Assembly (NCBI RefSeq): GCF_044759095.2
Contig: NZ_JBIYSM020000020.1
Location: 1 to 64,000, forward strand
Length of the DNA stretch: 64,000 nt
Reading direction: 5' to 3'
From: JBIYSM02 sp044759095
Lineage (GTDB): Bacteria; Bacillota; Bacilli; Brevibacillales; Brevibacillaceae
How positions within the stretch are numbered: the stretch's first letter is position 1; each line of letters opens with the position of its first letter. Shown here one piece after another: positions 8,528-16,390 of the stretch. Both the position numbers and the translations under genes were made by a program. The notes under the pieces are model-generated. The model did not search any database. It was not told the origin of the DNA and was given only the letters and a program-made list of their open reading frames with translations.

Positions 8528-9054
8528 GGTTCCTCACGGCGTGCCTGTTTTTGCTGCAGCTGCCGAGCCCGCTCTTCGATGACTTCCGTTCGATCCCGTA
8601 GCTTGTGCTTGTTGAGCAGGAACTCGTCGGCCAGGTTGCTCTCCTGACCGAACGAAAATCCGCGCAATTGGCACTGTTCACGGCAGTGTGACAGAAGTGT
8701 CTCGTCCTTAATGGGAAGGTTGAAGCTGGAGTACGGGGCATTTTGCTGCAATTCCTCAAGGCGACCGTTCAAAAGTCGGATCAGCTTGGGAGCATCCAAA
8801 CCCAATTGTTCCAGCGCCGCCTGTTCACGGTTCAGCAGATTGACGGCGCTTTGCATCATCTTCAGAGCACCGGCCCTATTGTTTCGACGCTGGTGGTACA
8901 AGGCTACGGCTATTTGAATCAATCCCACCCAGACCGGGCTTCGTCTGCCGGCAGGCATGCTTTTCCAGTGCTCTTCCAGGATCTCATGGCATTCGAAGTA
9001 GTCCCGATCCCCGTGGAAGTGAACGAGGTAGTCGAGATAGGCTTGTGGATACAT
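8524..9054 (-). CDS. DUF309 domain protein
   Basis: This 176-residue protein has the DUF309 signature YFECHEILEEHW at residues 19-30 and the following helical GLIQIAVALYHQRRNN block, typical of small all-alpha proteins of unknown function in Bacillales (YpuF-like). The C-terminal part is basic and glutamine-rich (RARQLQQKQARREE). I chose the ATG at 9054 because GGAGC lies upstream; a longer reading has a non-family N-terminus. It is convergent with, and overlaps by 4 bases, the KptA-like gene. No function is assigned. Confidence 0.78.
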   Translation of the reverse strand: MYPQAYLDYLVHFHGDRDYFECHEILEEHWKSMPAGRRSPVWVGLIQIAVALYHQRRNNRAGALKMMQSAVNLLNREQAALEQLGLDAPKLIRLLNGRLEELQQNAPYSSFNLPIKDETLLSHCREQCQLRGFSFGQESNLADEFLLNKHKLRDRTEVIEERARQLQQKQARREEP

Positions 9055-9149
9055 AGGATTTTGCTCCTTGCTTTTGTTTTTTCCTCTTCCATTATGTACT
9101 ATGATAGGAGTGACGACAAAGAGATTTGCCAAATTGAGGTGTGGTAGCG

Positions 9150-9386
9150 ATGACAAAGGAAGAGATTCTGGCGGTTTTGGAAAAAAGGCGTATGACGGAA
9201 ATAATCGAACTGATCGAGGATGCCGAGGCGGGGGAACTGGAGGAGCTGGAACTGGTGGAAAGCCTGGGACTTTTGATGGACGAGGAGCTCAATCGGGAAG
9301 TCCTGCAGCTCTTGCAGCGACTCGGTGTGACCATCACGTATCTCAAGGGGGATGAAGAAGACTTCGAAGAGGATGAAGAAGATTGA
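9150..9386 (+). CDS. Small acidic protein of unknown function
   Basis: The 78-residue product is strongly acidic, with Glu/Asp in over a third of positions and a tail of DEEDFEEDEED. The pattern EEILAVLEKRRM then LLQRLGVTITYL loosely recalls sigma-70 region 1.1, but I cannot establish that. The ATG at 9150 follows GAGGTG. It diverges from the DUF309 gene and ends in a strong terminator shared with the convergent YjzC-like gene. High third-position GC and the clear ribosome site support that it is real. Confidence 0.65.
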   Translation: MTKEEILAVLEKRRMTEIIELIEDAEAGELEELELVESLGLLMDEELNREVLQLLQRLGVTITYLKGDEEDFEEDEED

Positions 9387-9402
9387 TCCGTTCATAGGGC
9401 AT

Positions 9403-9450
9403 GTGAAAGAACCAACCGTTTGCCGGATCAAAGGGTTGGTTCTTTCACCT
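9403..9450. terminator. Bidirectional terminator
   Basis: A perfect 15-bp stem (9403-9417 with 9434-9448) has a 16-base loop. It lies between the acidic protein gene and the convergent YjzC-like gene, whose stop codon abuts it. Confidence 0.85.
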
Positions 9451-9619
9451 ATTTTTGTGTCCATACGCGATTTTTGTTACGGGTCGCGGGGAATTTGTCC
9501 CCTTTTCCCAGTTCGATGATCATAGGGTCCTGCACGCTTGCGCCGGATTCCCCGATTTCCATGTAAACCGCGTTTTTCGGAGATTTGTCCCCCTCTTTAA
9601 AGCGGCTGCGCTCGCCCAT
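9449..9619 (-). CDS. Small YjzC-like protein
   Basis: A 56-codon gene starts MGERSRFKEG, contains AVYMEIGESG, and ends GDKFPATRNKNRVWTQK. This matches the pattern of B. subtilis YjzC (about 60 residues; RFKxGxKxPNNGxYxExGE...GDRFPxTxNxxRxW), a conserved small Bacillales protein of unknown function. Minus-strand AGGTG lies 6 bases before the second of two adjacent ATG codons, which I chose. Its stop sits at the edge of the shared terminator. The 143 bases to its right separate it from the divergent gntR gene. Confidence 0.8.
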   Translation of the reverse strand: MGERSRFKEGDKSPKNAVYMEIGESGASVQDPMIIELGKGDKFPATRNKNRVWTQK

Positions 9620-9762
9620 CATGCTCACCTCGCTTTCCGCAAACCGGAGTCCCGCTTAGTATCTCCCGCCCGTTCCCGTTCATCCGCAGGGAGGGATATT
9701 GACGCCATTGTCTGAAATGATATACGATTGAAATTATATGAAATTTCGGAGGATCCATTCAC

Positions 9763-10707
9763 ATGTTTCGTCTGACCCTGCAAAAGGATTCCAATGTTTC
9801 TTATCACGAACAGCTGTATCAGCAGATTGCCGCCTCCATCCGCAGCGGGGAGCTTCCGACACACTCGCAGCTTCCCACCGTGCGCGAGCTGGCTGCGCAG
9901 TTGAAGGTAAATTACAATACCGTACGCAGCGTCTATCTGCGGCTGCAGCAGGAGGGATTGGTGGACTCCAGACAAGGCCGCGGAACCACTGTCAGCAACG
10001 TGGTGAACGATCCGCTGCTCACGCGAAATCCGGCCCACCTGGCGCTCTTGGCCAAGGAAACCCTTCACAAGGTAAAGGCGATGGGCTATTCCATGGAGGA
10101 ATTTACCCGTGTCTTGTCCGTGGTTATGCAGGAGGTAAACCAACTGCCTGTCTTGTTCCTGCGCTTTACCGAACTGGAGCTGGCCGAGTACCTGCGTCTG
10201 GTTCAATACCATTTGCCCAGTGCCATGGTAGAGGGTTGGACGTTGGATGATTTCTGGGAGCGGCTGGAGCAGGACACATCGTTCCTGATGCAGTACAAAG
10301 CGATCGTCGCCCATCCGTCTGTCAGCGCAAAAGTAAAGCAGGCTCTGCCGCGTGAGGCACCGCCTGTCGTCAGCGTGGATTTTATTCCGGATCCCACTGT
10401 TGTCATCCCTGCTGTGGAGGCATACCCCCGTCATACCAAAGTAGGCTTGATCTGCGCTACCATCCGCGGAGCAGAAGGGATGATTGACGATTTGCACAAT
10501 GCCGGCATTACTCATCTGGATTTGCGGACCATTGAAGCCAACCACCCTGACGTCTTCGATCTTATCGCCAATTGCGACGTGGTCTACATTTCCAAGCCGG
10601 GATACATGACAAGGCCGAACTTGTTGACCTTGCCCAAGGTAAAGGAATTCCGCGAAATTCCCGATCACCACGGTATCAATGAACTGCGAAAAATTGTGAC
10701 CCAATAA
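9763..10707 (+). CDS. GntR-family transcriptional regulator
   Basis: This 314-residue protein has an N-terminal winged helix of the GntR (YtrA-like) type, about residues 10-78, with PTHSQLPTVRELAAQLKVNYNTVRSVY split around the recognition helix and the wing QGRGTTVSN. The rest (residues 80-314) is a longer effector-like region of unclear family, with VISKPGY-like alpha/beta character near the end. The ATG at 9763 is the first good start. It is followed after 17 bases by an EamA transporter, so the pair is probably one transcript, and the regulator may control that exporter. Confidence 0.78.
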   Translation: MFRLTLQKDSNVSYHEQLYQQIAASIRSGELPTHSQLPTVRELAAQLKVNYNTVRSVYLRLQQEGLVDSRQGRGTTVSNVVNDPLLTRNPAHLALLAKETLHKVKAMGYSMEEFTRVLSVVMQEVNQLPVLFLRFTELELAEYLRLVQYHLPSAMVEGWTLDDFWERLEQDTSFLMQYKAIVAHPSVSAKVKQALPREAPPVVSVDFIPDPTVVIPAVEAYPRHTKVGLICATIRGAEGMIDDLHNAGITHLDLRTIEANHPDVFDLIANCDVVYISKPGYMTRPNLLTLPKVKEFREIPDHHGINELRKIVTQ

Positions 10708-10724
10708 AGAGAGAAGGTATTTTT

Positions 10725-11630
10725 GTGAGCAAAGCCAACCTGATGTTGATGGCTGCCGTAGTCCTCTGGGGAATCACCATCGTTCCAACAAAGTGGGGGC
10801 TGGAGACATTTCCCCCGTTTACCCTGATGTTTTTGCGCTTGGTTTTGGCAAGCCTGATCTTTCTTCCATTTGCCTGGAAGAGAGCGCAAGAGCGGTTGGG
10901 TACCATTTTGGTTCCCTGGGGGCGGATCGCGCTTCTCTCCTTTACCGGGGTGGCGGGCTACTTTTTATTCAACTCTGCCGGGGTAGCCTTGACCAGCGGT
11001 GTACATGCGAGCATTATTTCCGCTTCGCTTCCGTTGTTTACGCTTCTCTTGGCCGCGTTTTATCTCAAAGAGACCATCACGGTGCCGCAGTGGCTGGGCC
11101 TGTTTATGGGCACACTCGGCGTCCTGCTCATCACTGTCCAGTCCGATACGCAGCACGGCAGTTCTGTGCTGGGCGATTTGCTTGTGCTGGCCAGTGAACT
11201 GATCTGGGCCATTTACGTGATTCAGATGAAGCGGCCGCAGGGAGAAGAACGGCTGCCCAGCGAGCTGTTTACCGCTTTGACCTTGTTTATCGGCGGGATC
11301 ATGATACTGCCTTTTGCGGCTGTTGAGACGTGGATCTACGGCTGGTCGGAGCTGACCCTAACATCGCTTTGGATTGTCGTGTTTCTTGTACTTGGTCCCA
11401 CGATCATGGCGTACTGGCTGTGGAACAAAGGCATTGCCTCCACATCTGCTGCGCGCGCAGGCATCTATTTGAACGCGATGCCGCTGATCAGTGTCCTGGG
11501 GTCCGTCAGTCTGTTGGGGGAGCATCTCACCTGGAAGACGGTTTTTGGCGGAGTTCTGGTTCTCGTCGGGGTCTTTGGATCGGAGCGTGCCAAGCGGATT
11601 GAGCAGCCGGTCGCTGTTTCCACTGAGTAG
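10725..11630 (+). CDS. EamA/DMT family transporter
   Basis: This 301-residue membrane protein has the duplicated EamA layout: two five-helix repeats, the first opening with ANLMLMAAVVLWGITIVPTK and the second with LGDLLVLASELIWAIYVIQMK. It belongs to the drug/metabolite transporter superfamily, exporters of amino acids or metabolites; the substrate is unknown. The start is GTG at 10725 after GAGAAGG. It directly follows the GntR gene, which suggests joint regulation. Confidence 0.83.
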   Translation: MSKANLMLMAAVVLWGITIVPTKWGLETFPPFTLMFLRLVLASLIFLPFAWKRAQERLGTILVPWGRIALLSFTGVAGYFLFNSAGVALTSGVHASIISASLPLFTLLLAAFYLKETITVPQWLGLFMGTLGVLLITVQSDTQHGSSVLGDLLVLASELIWAIYVIQMKRPQGEERLPSELFTALTLFIGGIMILPFAAVETWIYGWSELTLTSLWIVVFLVLGPTIMAYWLWNKGIASTSAARAGIYLNAMPLISVLGSVSLLGEHLTWKTVFGGVLVLVGVFGSERAKRIEQPVAVSTE

Positions 11631-11739
11631 ATGCCCACAGGATACCCGCTGATTTTTTCCATCAGTTAGACAGGTGTACCATTCCTTCATACCCTTCGCG
11701 ACATACCTTGTAACTGTAACGACGCGAGGGGGTGAGGTA

Positions 11740-11955
11740 ATGAGCTGCGGATGCAAGAAATCCCATAAGCAAAGATGTCATTACAAAAAATGCTGCAAGA
11801 AAAAGTACTACAAAAAACATTGCTACTATAAGCCTTACTACATGACCAAGTGCGATGAATATCACAAAGGATACGACTCCTCTTCTTCTGGTTCCTCTTC
11901 TTCCATGATGTATGGCTATCACCACAAGGGCTATGGCATGGACAGCCGTTACTAA
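11740..11955 (+). CDS. Cys/Lys/Tyr/His-rich small protein, possible spore coat component
   Basis: The 71-residue product opens MSCGCKKSHKQ and is built from lysine, tyrosine, histidine and cysteine, then a serine stretch and a His-Lys-Gly-Tyr tail. There is no hydrophobic segment or signal. The composition resembles small coat proteins of spore formers (CotC/CotU-like), which are cross-linked through Tyr and Cys, but no family motif is present, so this is inference. The ATG at 11740 has GGGTGAGG 5 bases upstream. A terminator follows at once, so the gene is monocistronic. Confidence 0.65.
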   Translation: MSCGCKKSHKQRCHYKKCCKKKYYKKHCYYKPYYMTKCDEYHKGYDSSSSGSSSSMMYGYHHKGYGMDSRY

Positions 11956-11958
11956 ACG

Positions 11959-11986
11959 GAAAAAGCGCCGCACAGGCGCTTTTTTG
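11959..11986 (+). terminator. Rho-independent terminator
   Basis: AAAAAGCGCC pairs with GGCGCTTTTT across a 5-base loop, directly after the stop codon of the Cys/Lys-rich gene. Confidence 0.85.
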
Positions 11987-11994
11987 CTGTTCAG

Positions 11995-12036
11995 TGCGCA
12001 ACTTTTGCCAGTTTTTGCGCAACTTTTGCCAGTTTT
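11995..12036 (+). repeat. Two tandem 21-bp direct repeats before the DUF4870 gene
   Basis: TGCGCAACTTTTGCCAGTTT plus one T is repeated perfectly at 11995-12015 and 12016-12036. The repeats end 40 bases before the DUF4870 start. Head-to-tail repeats in a promoter region can be operator sites, but no regulator is identified. Confidence 0.75.
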
Positions 12037-12076
12037 CGTAGTACAGTGAAGTAGAAGAACGCGAGGAGGCGTAAAC

Positions 12077-12430
12077 ATGGATCATTATGTTCCCGGCAAA
12101 GAGGAACGGTTGTGGGCAACCATTGCGCACCTGTCCGCTTTTTGTGGTTTTATCTTTCCGCTCGGTAACGTTCTGGGGCCGTTGATCGTCTGGTTGATCA
12201 AGCGGGAGGAGGGCCCCTTTGTCGACCATCAGGGAAAAGAGGCGCTCAACTTTGGCATCAGCGTTGCATTGTACGCGGTCATCAGCTACATCCTGGTGTT
12301 TGTACTGATTGGCGTCCTGATGCTGATCGCCTTGGGAATCTTCTGGATCGTCGTACTGATCCTGGCCGCTGTTCGGACGAATGATGGCAGGCCGTACCGC
12401 TATCCGCTTTCGATTCGTTTTATCAAGTAA
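12077..12430 (+). CDS. DUF4870 membrane protein
   Basis: The 117-residue protein has the DUF4870 pattern: an N-terminal ERLWATIAHLSAFCGFIFPLGNVLGPLIVWL segment interrupted by the conserved LIKREEGPFVDHQGKEALNF loop, then two close hydrophobic helices. It is a small three- to four-helix membrane protein of unknown role. GAGGAGG lies 9 bases before the ATG. Tandem 21-bp repeats sit in its leader. A weak GC stem and T run near 12445-12475 may end it. Confidence 0.8.
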   Translation: MDHYVPGKEERLWATIAHLSAFCGFIFPLGNVLGPLIVWLIKREEGPFVDHQGKEALNFGISVALYAVISYILVFVLIGVLMLIALGIFWIVVLILAAVRTNDGRPYRYPLSIRFIK

Positions 12431-12571
12431 GGGCAACAGAACGAGGCCGGTCCATACGGGAACGGTCTTTTTTCATTAATGGAAAATTGATACATTTTTC
12501 TGAAAGAAACAGGATTGAAACAGGGAGGCAGCGAAATACAATGTAGGATGAAGTGTGAAAGGAGGTCGTGT

Positions 12572-13744
12572 ATGTTAACCGGCATTACCGTTGTCGACTT
12601 TACCCGTCATTTGCCCGGTCCGTATTGTACGATGCGGCTGGCTGACCTGGGTGCGGAGGTCATCAAAGTAGAGGCGTACCCGTTGGGGGACCCTGGGCGC
12701 ACGATGGGGCCGAAAATCCGCGAGACGGGTGCTCTGTATCTCAGCTCCAACCGAAACAAGCGAAGCGTAGCGCTCAATTTGCGCTCAGCGGAAGGAAGAG
12801 AGCTCGCCTTTTTGCTCGCCCGGCAGGCCGATGTGGTAGTGGAAAGCTTTCGCCCCGGGGTGATGCATCACCTGGGTCTCGACTATGCCCGATTAAAGCA
12901 GGTTCATCCGCAGATTGTCTACTGTTCGGTCACCGGTTACGGCCAAGACGGAGCCATGCACCAGCTTGGCGGTCACGACCTCAACTACCAGGCCGTCAGC
13001 GGTTTTCTCTCAACGATTCGCGACGGGGAAGGGCGACCCGTCATCTCGGAGGTTCCCATCGCCGATTACGCGGTGGGGTTGTACGCAGCCGAGCAGATTT
13101 GCGCGGCTCTCGTTCAGCGGTCGACCAGAGGAACGGGAGCGTATCTCGACGTCGCCTCGACGGACCTGCTCGCCTCCTGGATGGGGATGCATGCATCCCT
13201 GATCCATCACGGCCAGGAGAGGGATATGCAACAGTTTCTCAAGGGACTGCTCGCCTACAACGCATACGAGACGGCAGACGGTCGCTTCGTTGCTTTGGCC
13301 GCACTCGAAGAAAAGTTCTGGCAAAACTTCTGCCGGGCAGTGGGGCGGGAGGACTGGGAGACGCTTCATGGCGCAAGCATTTCTGATTGTCCCGAGGTGT
13401 ACGACGAGATGAAAGCGCTTTTTTTGACCCGGACGCAGGCGGAATGGAACGAACTGGGCAGCGAGGTAGACTGCTGTCTGACTTCCGTCGAGGAAATCGA
13501 TACCTGGGCGGAGAGTCCCTATGTCGCAAGCCGGGCGGTGACGTTCACGCTTCCGTATGAGGAAACGACCGAGACGCTGCAGGTTAGAACGGAGCAGTAC
13601 AGATCGCTGCAGACCATGACACCGCCTCCTTCCTGCGGCGAGCACACGCGTGAAGTGTTGAGAGAAAAGCTGCTTTGTACAGATGAACAACTGGACGCAC
13701 TCGTTCGCAGGGGGATCATCCCCCAGGAAAGGAGCAAAATTTGA
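12572..13744 (+). CDS. CaiB/BaiF-family (class III) CoA-transferase
   Basis: This 390-residue enzyme moves CoA between an acyl-CoA and a carboxylic acid. The N-terminus (GITVVDFTRHLPGPYCTMRLADLGAEVIKVE, split by the hairpin fold) and the GHDLNYQAVSG region near residue 135, where the family's catalytic Asp lies, are clear. I chose ATG 12572 because GAAAGGAGG lies 7 bases upstream. Its TGA stop overlaps the ATG of the enoyl-CoA hydratase gene (TGATG), so they are coupled. With the ligase downstream, the set has the enzyme types of caiB, caiD and caiC, but nothing shows carnitine specificity. Confidence 0.85.
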   Translation: MLTGITVVDFTRHLPGPYCTMRLADLGAEVIKVEAYPLGDPGRTMGPKIRETGALYLSSNRNKRSVALNLRSAEGRELAFLLARQADVVVESFRPGVMHHLGLDYARLKQVHPQIVYCSVTGYGQDGAMHQLGGHDLNYQAVSGFLSTIRDGEGRPVISEVPIADYAVGLYAAEQICAALVQRSTRGTGAYLDVASTDLLASWMGMHASLIHHGQERDMQQFLKGLLAYNAYETADGRFVALAALEEKFWQNFCRAVGREDWETLHGASISDCPEVYDEMKALFLTRTQAEWNELGSEVDCCLTSVEEIDTWAESPYVASRAVTFTLPYEETTETLQVRTEQYRSLQTMTPPPSCGEHTREVLREKLLCTDEQLDALVRRGIIPQERSKI

Positions 13745-14505
13745 TGGAACAGGTCCAAACCCAACCCGTTTTGACAGAAGTGAAAGAGGGCGTCTTTACG
13801 ATTACGCTGAACCGGCCGCAAGTGTTGAATGCCATGACCTTGGAGATGTTCAGTGACTTGCGGAAAGCAATTGCCCAGGCTGCAAACCACGCAGAAGCGG
13901 AAGTCGTCCTGCTTAGAGGAGCGGGTGGAAATTTCTGCTCGGGAGCGGACTTGAGCGTGCTGGCAAAACTGAGCAAGCCGGAGGAAGCAGATGTCTCACT
14001 GACGCTGATCAACGACTTTTTGATGCAGCTTCATTACATGAACAAGCCTGTTGTTGCCCTGATCGAAGGGGTTGCAGTAGGGGCCGGCCTCAATCTGGCG
14101 CTGCACGCCGACTTTGTCGTGGCCACCACGGACGCCGTGCTGCAGGAGCCGTTCGTACATATCGGCTTGACCACAGACTTTGGCGGGACCTATTTGCTAC
14201 CCCGACTCGTAGGGATGGCGCAGGCAAAACGCCTGGCTCTTCTGGGAGAAAAAGTCTCCGGCAAAGAAGCGGAGCGGATCGGTCTGATCTACAAGGCGGT
14301 CGAAGCCGAGACAATCGAACAGGAGGTGAACCAGTTGATTGCCGCCCTGCGCCGCTTGCCAAGACAGGCGCTGTCCAAGACAAAAGAGGGCTTGGAAAAG
14401 GGCGTCGAGCTTACGCTTGAGCAGGTGCTCGCCTGGGAGAAGGCGCAACAACCTTCTCTGATCCTGCATCCAGACTTTCAGAATCTGGTTCAGGCAAAAT
14501 TATAA
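13744..14505 (+). CDS. Enoyl-CoA hydratase/isomerase
   Basis: This 253-residue crotonase-fold protein has the oxyanion-hole segment GAGGNFCSGADLSVLAKL near residue 60 and the second loop EGVAVGAGLNLALHADFV near 105. The active-site stretch reads HIGLTTDFGGTYLLPRLVG, in which the second catalytic Glu of true hydratases is not evident and an Asp takes part, as in the PaaG-type isomerase branch. Either hydration or double-bond isomerisation of an acyl-CoA is therefore possible. AGGAAAGGAG precedes the ATG, which overlaps the stop of the CoA-transferase. It is the second gene of a three-enzyme acyl-CoA unit. Confidence 0.83.
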   Translation: MEQVQTQPVLTEVKEGVFTITLNRPQVLNAMTLEMFSDLRKAIAQAANHAEAEVVLLRGAGGNFCSGADLSVLAKLSKPEEADVSLTLINDFLMQLHYMNKPVVALIEGVAVGAGLNLALHADFVVATTDAVLQEPFVHIGLTTDFGGTYLLPRLVGMAQAKRLALLGEKVSGKEAERIGLIYKAVEAETIEQEVNQLIAALRRLPRQALSKTKEGLEKGVELTLEQVLAWEKAQQPSLILHPDFQNLVQAKL

Positions 14506-14523
14506 AGAAAGTAAAGCACCCTG

Positions 14524-14625
14524 GGACGTTAGCTCGAGGTTGTATCGCCACTAAGAGGTACCCTGCGGGCACCTGGGTGTGGCATCGCAAGGACGTTAGC
14601 TCGAGGTAGTATCGCCACTAAGAGG
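14524..14625 (+). repeat. Pair of 35-bp direct repeats in the echA-ligase gap
   Basis: The units 14524-14558 and 14591-14625 are 35 bp each and differ at one position; both contain GGACGTTAGCTCGAGGT and ATCGCCACTAAGAGG. They are 67 bp apart start to start. The second unit runs into the ribosome binding site GAGGGGGG of the acyl-CoA ligase. A CACC-TG-GGTG dyad lies between them. Confidence 0.85.
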
Positions 14626-14638
14626 GGGGATTTCGTTC

Positions 14639-16201
14639 ATGGTCATTACGCAGACTTTGGCCAATCAGGTGAAATGCCGTCCGAACAAAACAGCTGTTCT
14701 GGACGGAGATCGTTCTTACACGTACCGGGAGTTTGGCGATCGCGTGAGCCGTCTCGCAGGTGCGCTGGAACAAGCGGGGGTCGAACAGGGAGATCGGGTC
14801 GCCCTTTTGATGCTGAACGAATTTCGCTATCTCGAGATCCTTTACGCTGTTACAATGCTCGGTGCCGTCGCCGTGCCGTTGAACGTGCGTCTGTCACCGG
14901 GAGAGGTTTGTTTCATCCTCCAGGACTCCGGTTCCAAGTTCCTTTTTCTTCACCGCGAGTTTTTGCCGCTGGTGGAGAAGCTGAAAGGGGAAGTGGCTTG
15001 CATTGAGCAGTACATCCTGTGTGAAGACATGGAAGCGCCTGCGGATGTGACAGGTTACGAACCCTTCCTGGAGACGGGGGAATCCCTTCCGCTCGTCTGC
15101 CGCGCGGAGGAAGACGACGTGGCCGGAATCTTTTACACGGGTGGAACTACCGGGATGCCCAAGGGCGTAATGCTGACGCACCGCAACCTATTAAGCAACG
15201 CCTATAATGTCGGCCTGGCTCTTAGCTACACGTCGGCAGAGGTGTACCTTCACGCAGGTCCGATGTTCCACCTTGCCGACGGCGCGTCCACCTTTGCCAT
15301 TACGGTAGTGGGCGGGACCCATGCACACATTCGCTTCTTTGAGCCGACCGCCACATTGAAGGCAGTGGAGCGCTTCCGCGTGACCAGCAGCCTGCTGGTG
15401 CCGACGATGATCAACATGCTGATCAATACGCCAACGATCAAGGATTACGACCTGTCCAGCTGGCGCAAAGTGCTGTACGGCGCATCCCCTTGCCCGCCCG
15501 AGGTACTGAAAAAGGCGAAGCAGTTTCTGCCGATTCAATTTTTCCAGGGATACGGCTTGACCGAAGCGTCGCCGGTCCTCACCTTCCTGATGGCGGAAGA
15601 TCATGTCACGGAAGGAGAGGACCATCTGGTTGCCCGCCTTGCCTCTTGCGGCCAACCGCTGTCTGGTGTGGAAGTCCGCTGTGTCAACGGGCTCGGTGAG
15701 GACGTGAAGCCGGGAGAAGTGGGCGAAATTATCGCCAGAGGCGCCAACGTCATGAAGGGCTACTGGAACCGACCGGAAGAGACAGCTTCAGCGATCAAGG
15801 ACGGCTGGCTGTACACAGGGGATATGGCGACGGTGGATGAGGAAAACTTCTTTTTTATCGTGGATCGCAAAAAGGACATGATCATCACAGGCGGCGAAAA
15901 CGTCTACTCCGTCGAAGTGGAAAATATCATCTACACCCACCCGGCCGTGCTGGAAGCGGCGGTCGTTGGCGTGCCTGACGAGAAATGGGGAGAGGCGGTC
16001 AAGGCGATTGTCGTAGTAAAGAAAGACCAGCAGCTGACGGAGGAAGACTTGATTGCACACTGCCGACAGTACCTGGCGAACTACAAGGTGCCGAAATCGG
16101 TTGATCTGGTTGCCGAATTGCCCAAGAGCGGAGCAGGAAAAATATTGAAGCGCAACTTGCGCGATTCGTATTGGTCCGGACAAACCCGAAAAGTGAACTG
16201 A
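14639..16201 (+). CDS. Long-chain acyl-CoA ligase-like, adenylate-forming enzyme
   Basis: This 520-residue enzyme activates a carboxylic acid with ATP and loads it on CoA. The AMP-binding P-loop FYTGGTTGMPKGVMLTH lies near residue 165, A5 GYGLTEASP near 305, A7 YTGDMATVDEENF near 392, A8 DRKKDMIITGGENVY near 405, and the C-terminal catalytic lysine in PKSGAGKILKR near 500. It is the family's usual length. Start ATG 14639 follows GAGGGGGG, provided partly by the repeat upstream. It ends the acyl-CoA unit with the transferase and crotonase, but the 133-base gap with direct repeats could allow separate control. Confidence 0.87.
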   Translation: MVITQTLANQVKCRPNKTAVLDGDRSYTYREFGDRVSRLAGALEQAGVEQGDRVALLMLNEFRYLEILYAVTMLGAVAVPLNVRLSPGEVCFILQDSGSKFLFLHREFLPLVEKLKGEVACIEQYILCEDMEAPADVTGYEPFLETGESLPLVCRAEEDDVAGIFYTGGTTGMPKGVMLTHRNLLSNAYNVGLALSYTSAEVYLHAGPMFHLADGASTFAITVVGGTHAHIRFFEPTATLKAVERFRVTSSLLVPTMINMLINTPTIKDYDLSSWRKVLYGASPCPPEVLKKAKQFLPIQFFQGYGLTEASPVLTFLMAEDHVTEGEDHLVARLASCGQPLSGVEVRCVNGLGEDVKPGEVGEIIARGANVMKGYWNRPEETASAIKDGWLYTGDMATVDEENFFFIVDRKKDMIITGGENVYSVEVENIIYTHPAVLEAAVVGVPDEKWGEAVKAIVVVKKDQQLTEEDLIAHCRQYLANYKVPKSVDLVAELPKSGAGKILKRNLRDSYWSGQTRKVN

Positions 16202-16227
16202 TGAAATCCCCCTTGCCAACGACATAA

Positions 16228-16346
16228 AAAAAGCTTCTGTCGAAGCCCTTTCGTAGAAGCTGGTTCTTCCTTAGAGGAAGCTTTTTATGCGTTCCGGAAA
16301 GTGTAAGACACTGATGCGTTAACGCTGCATCAAACTTAAACTTTCC
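16228..16346 (+). other. Nested inverted repeats between acyl-CoA ligase and Gmad2 gene
   Basis: Several stems are stacked here: AAGCTTCT/AGAAGCT near 16229-16260 with a third AAGCTTTTT arm at 16278-16286, AGTGT-AAG-ACACT at 16300-16312, GATGC/GCATC at 16313-16331, and an enclosing GGAAAGT/ACTTTCC at 16296-16346. The first is probably the terminator of the ligase gene. The purpose of the rest is unknown. Confidence 0.5.
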
Positions 16347-16355
16347 TGCACGATC

Positions 16356-16386
16356 AAAAAACGCCGAGTTTTTCGGCGTTTTTTTG
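16356..16386. terminator. Bidirectional terminator
   Basis: AAAAAACGCCGA pairs with TCGGCGTTTTTTT across a short loop. It serves the minus-strand Gmad2 gene and can also stop rightward transcription. Confidence 0.85.
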
Positions 16387-16390
16387 CTCT

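Noticed and set aside
9625..10704. Long open frame on the minus strand opposite the GntR gene
   Set aside because: It is the complement shadow of gntR in a GC-rich region, without ribosome site or family features.
14506..14638. Possible T-box leader: GGGTGTGGCATCGCAAGGACG loosely resembles the T-box sequence
   Set aside because: The gap is only 133 bases, lacks stem I and an antiterminator-terminator pair, and the gene is not an aminoacyl-tRNA or amino acid gene. The direct repeats explain the sequence better.
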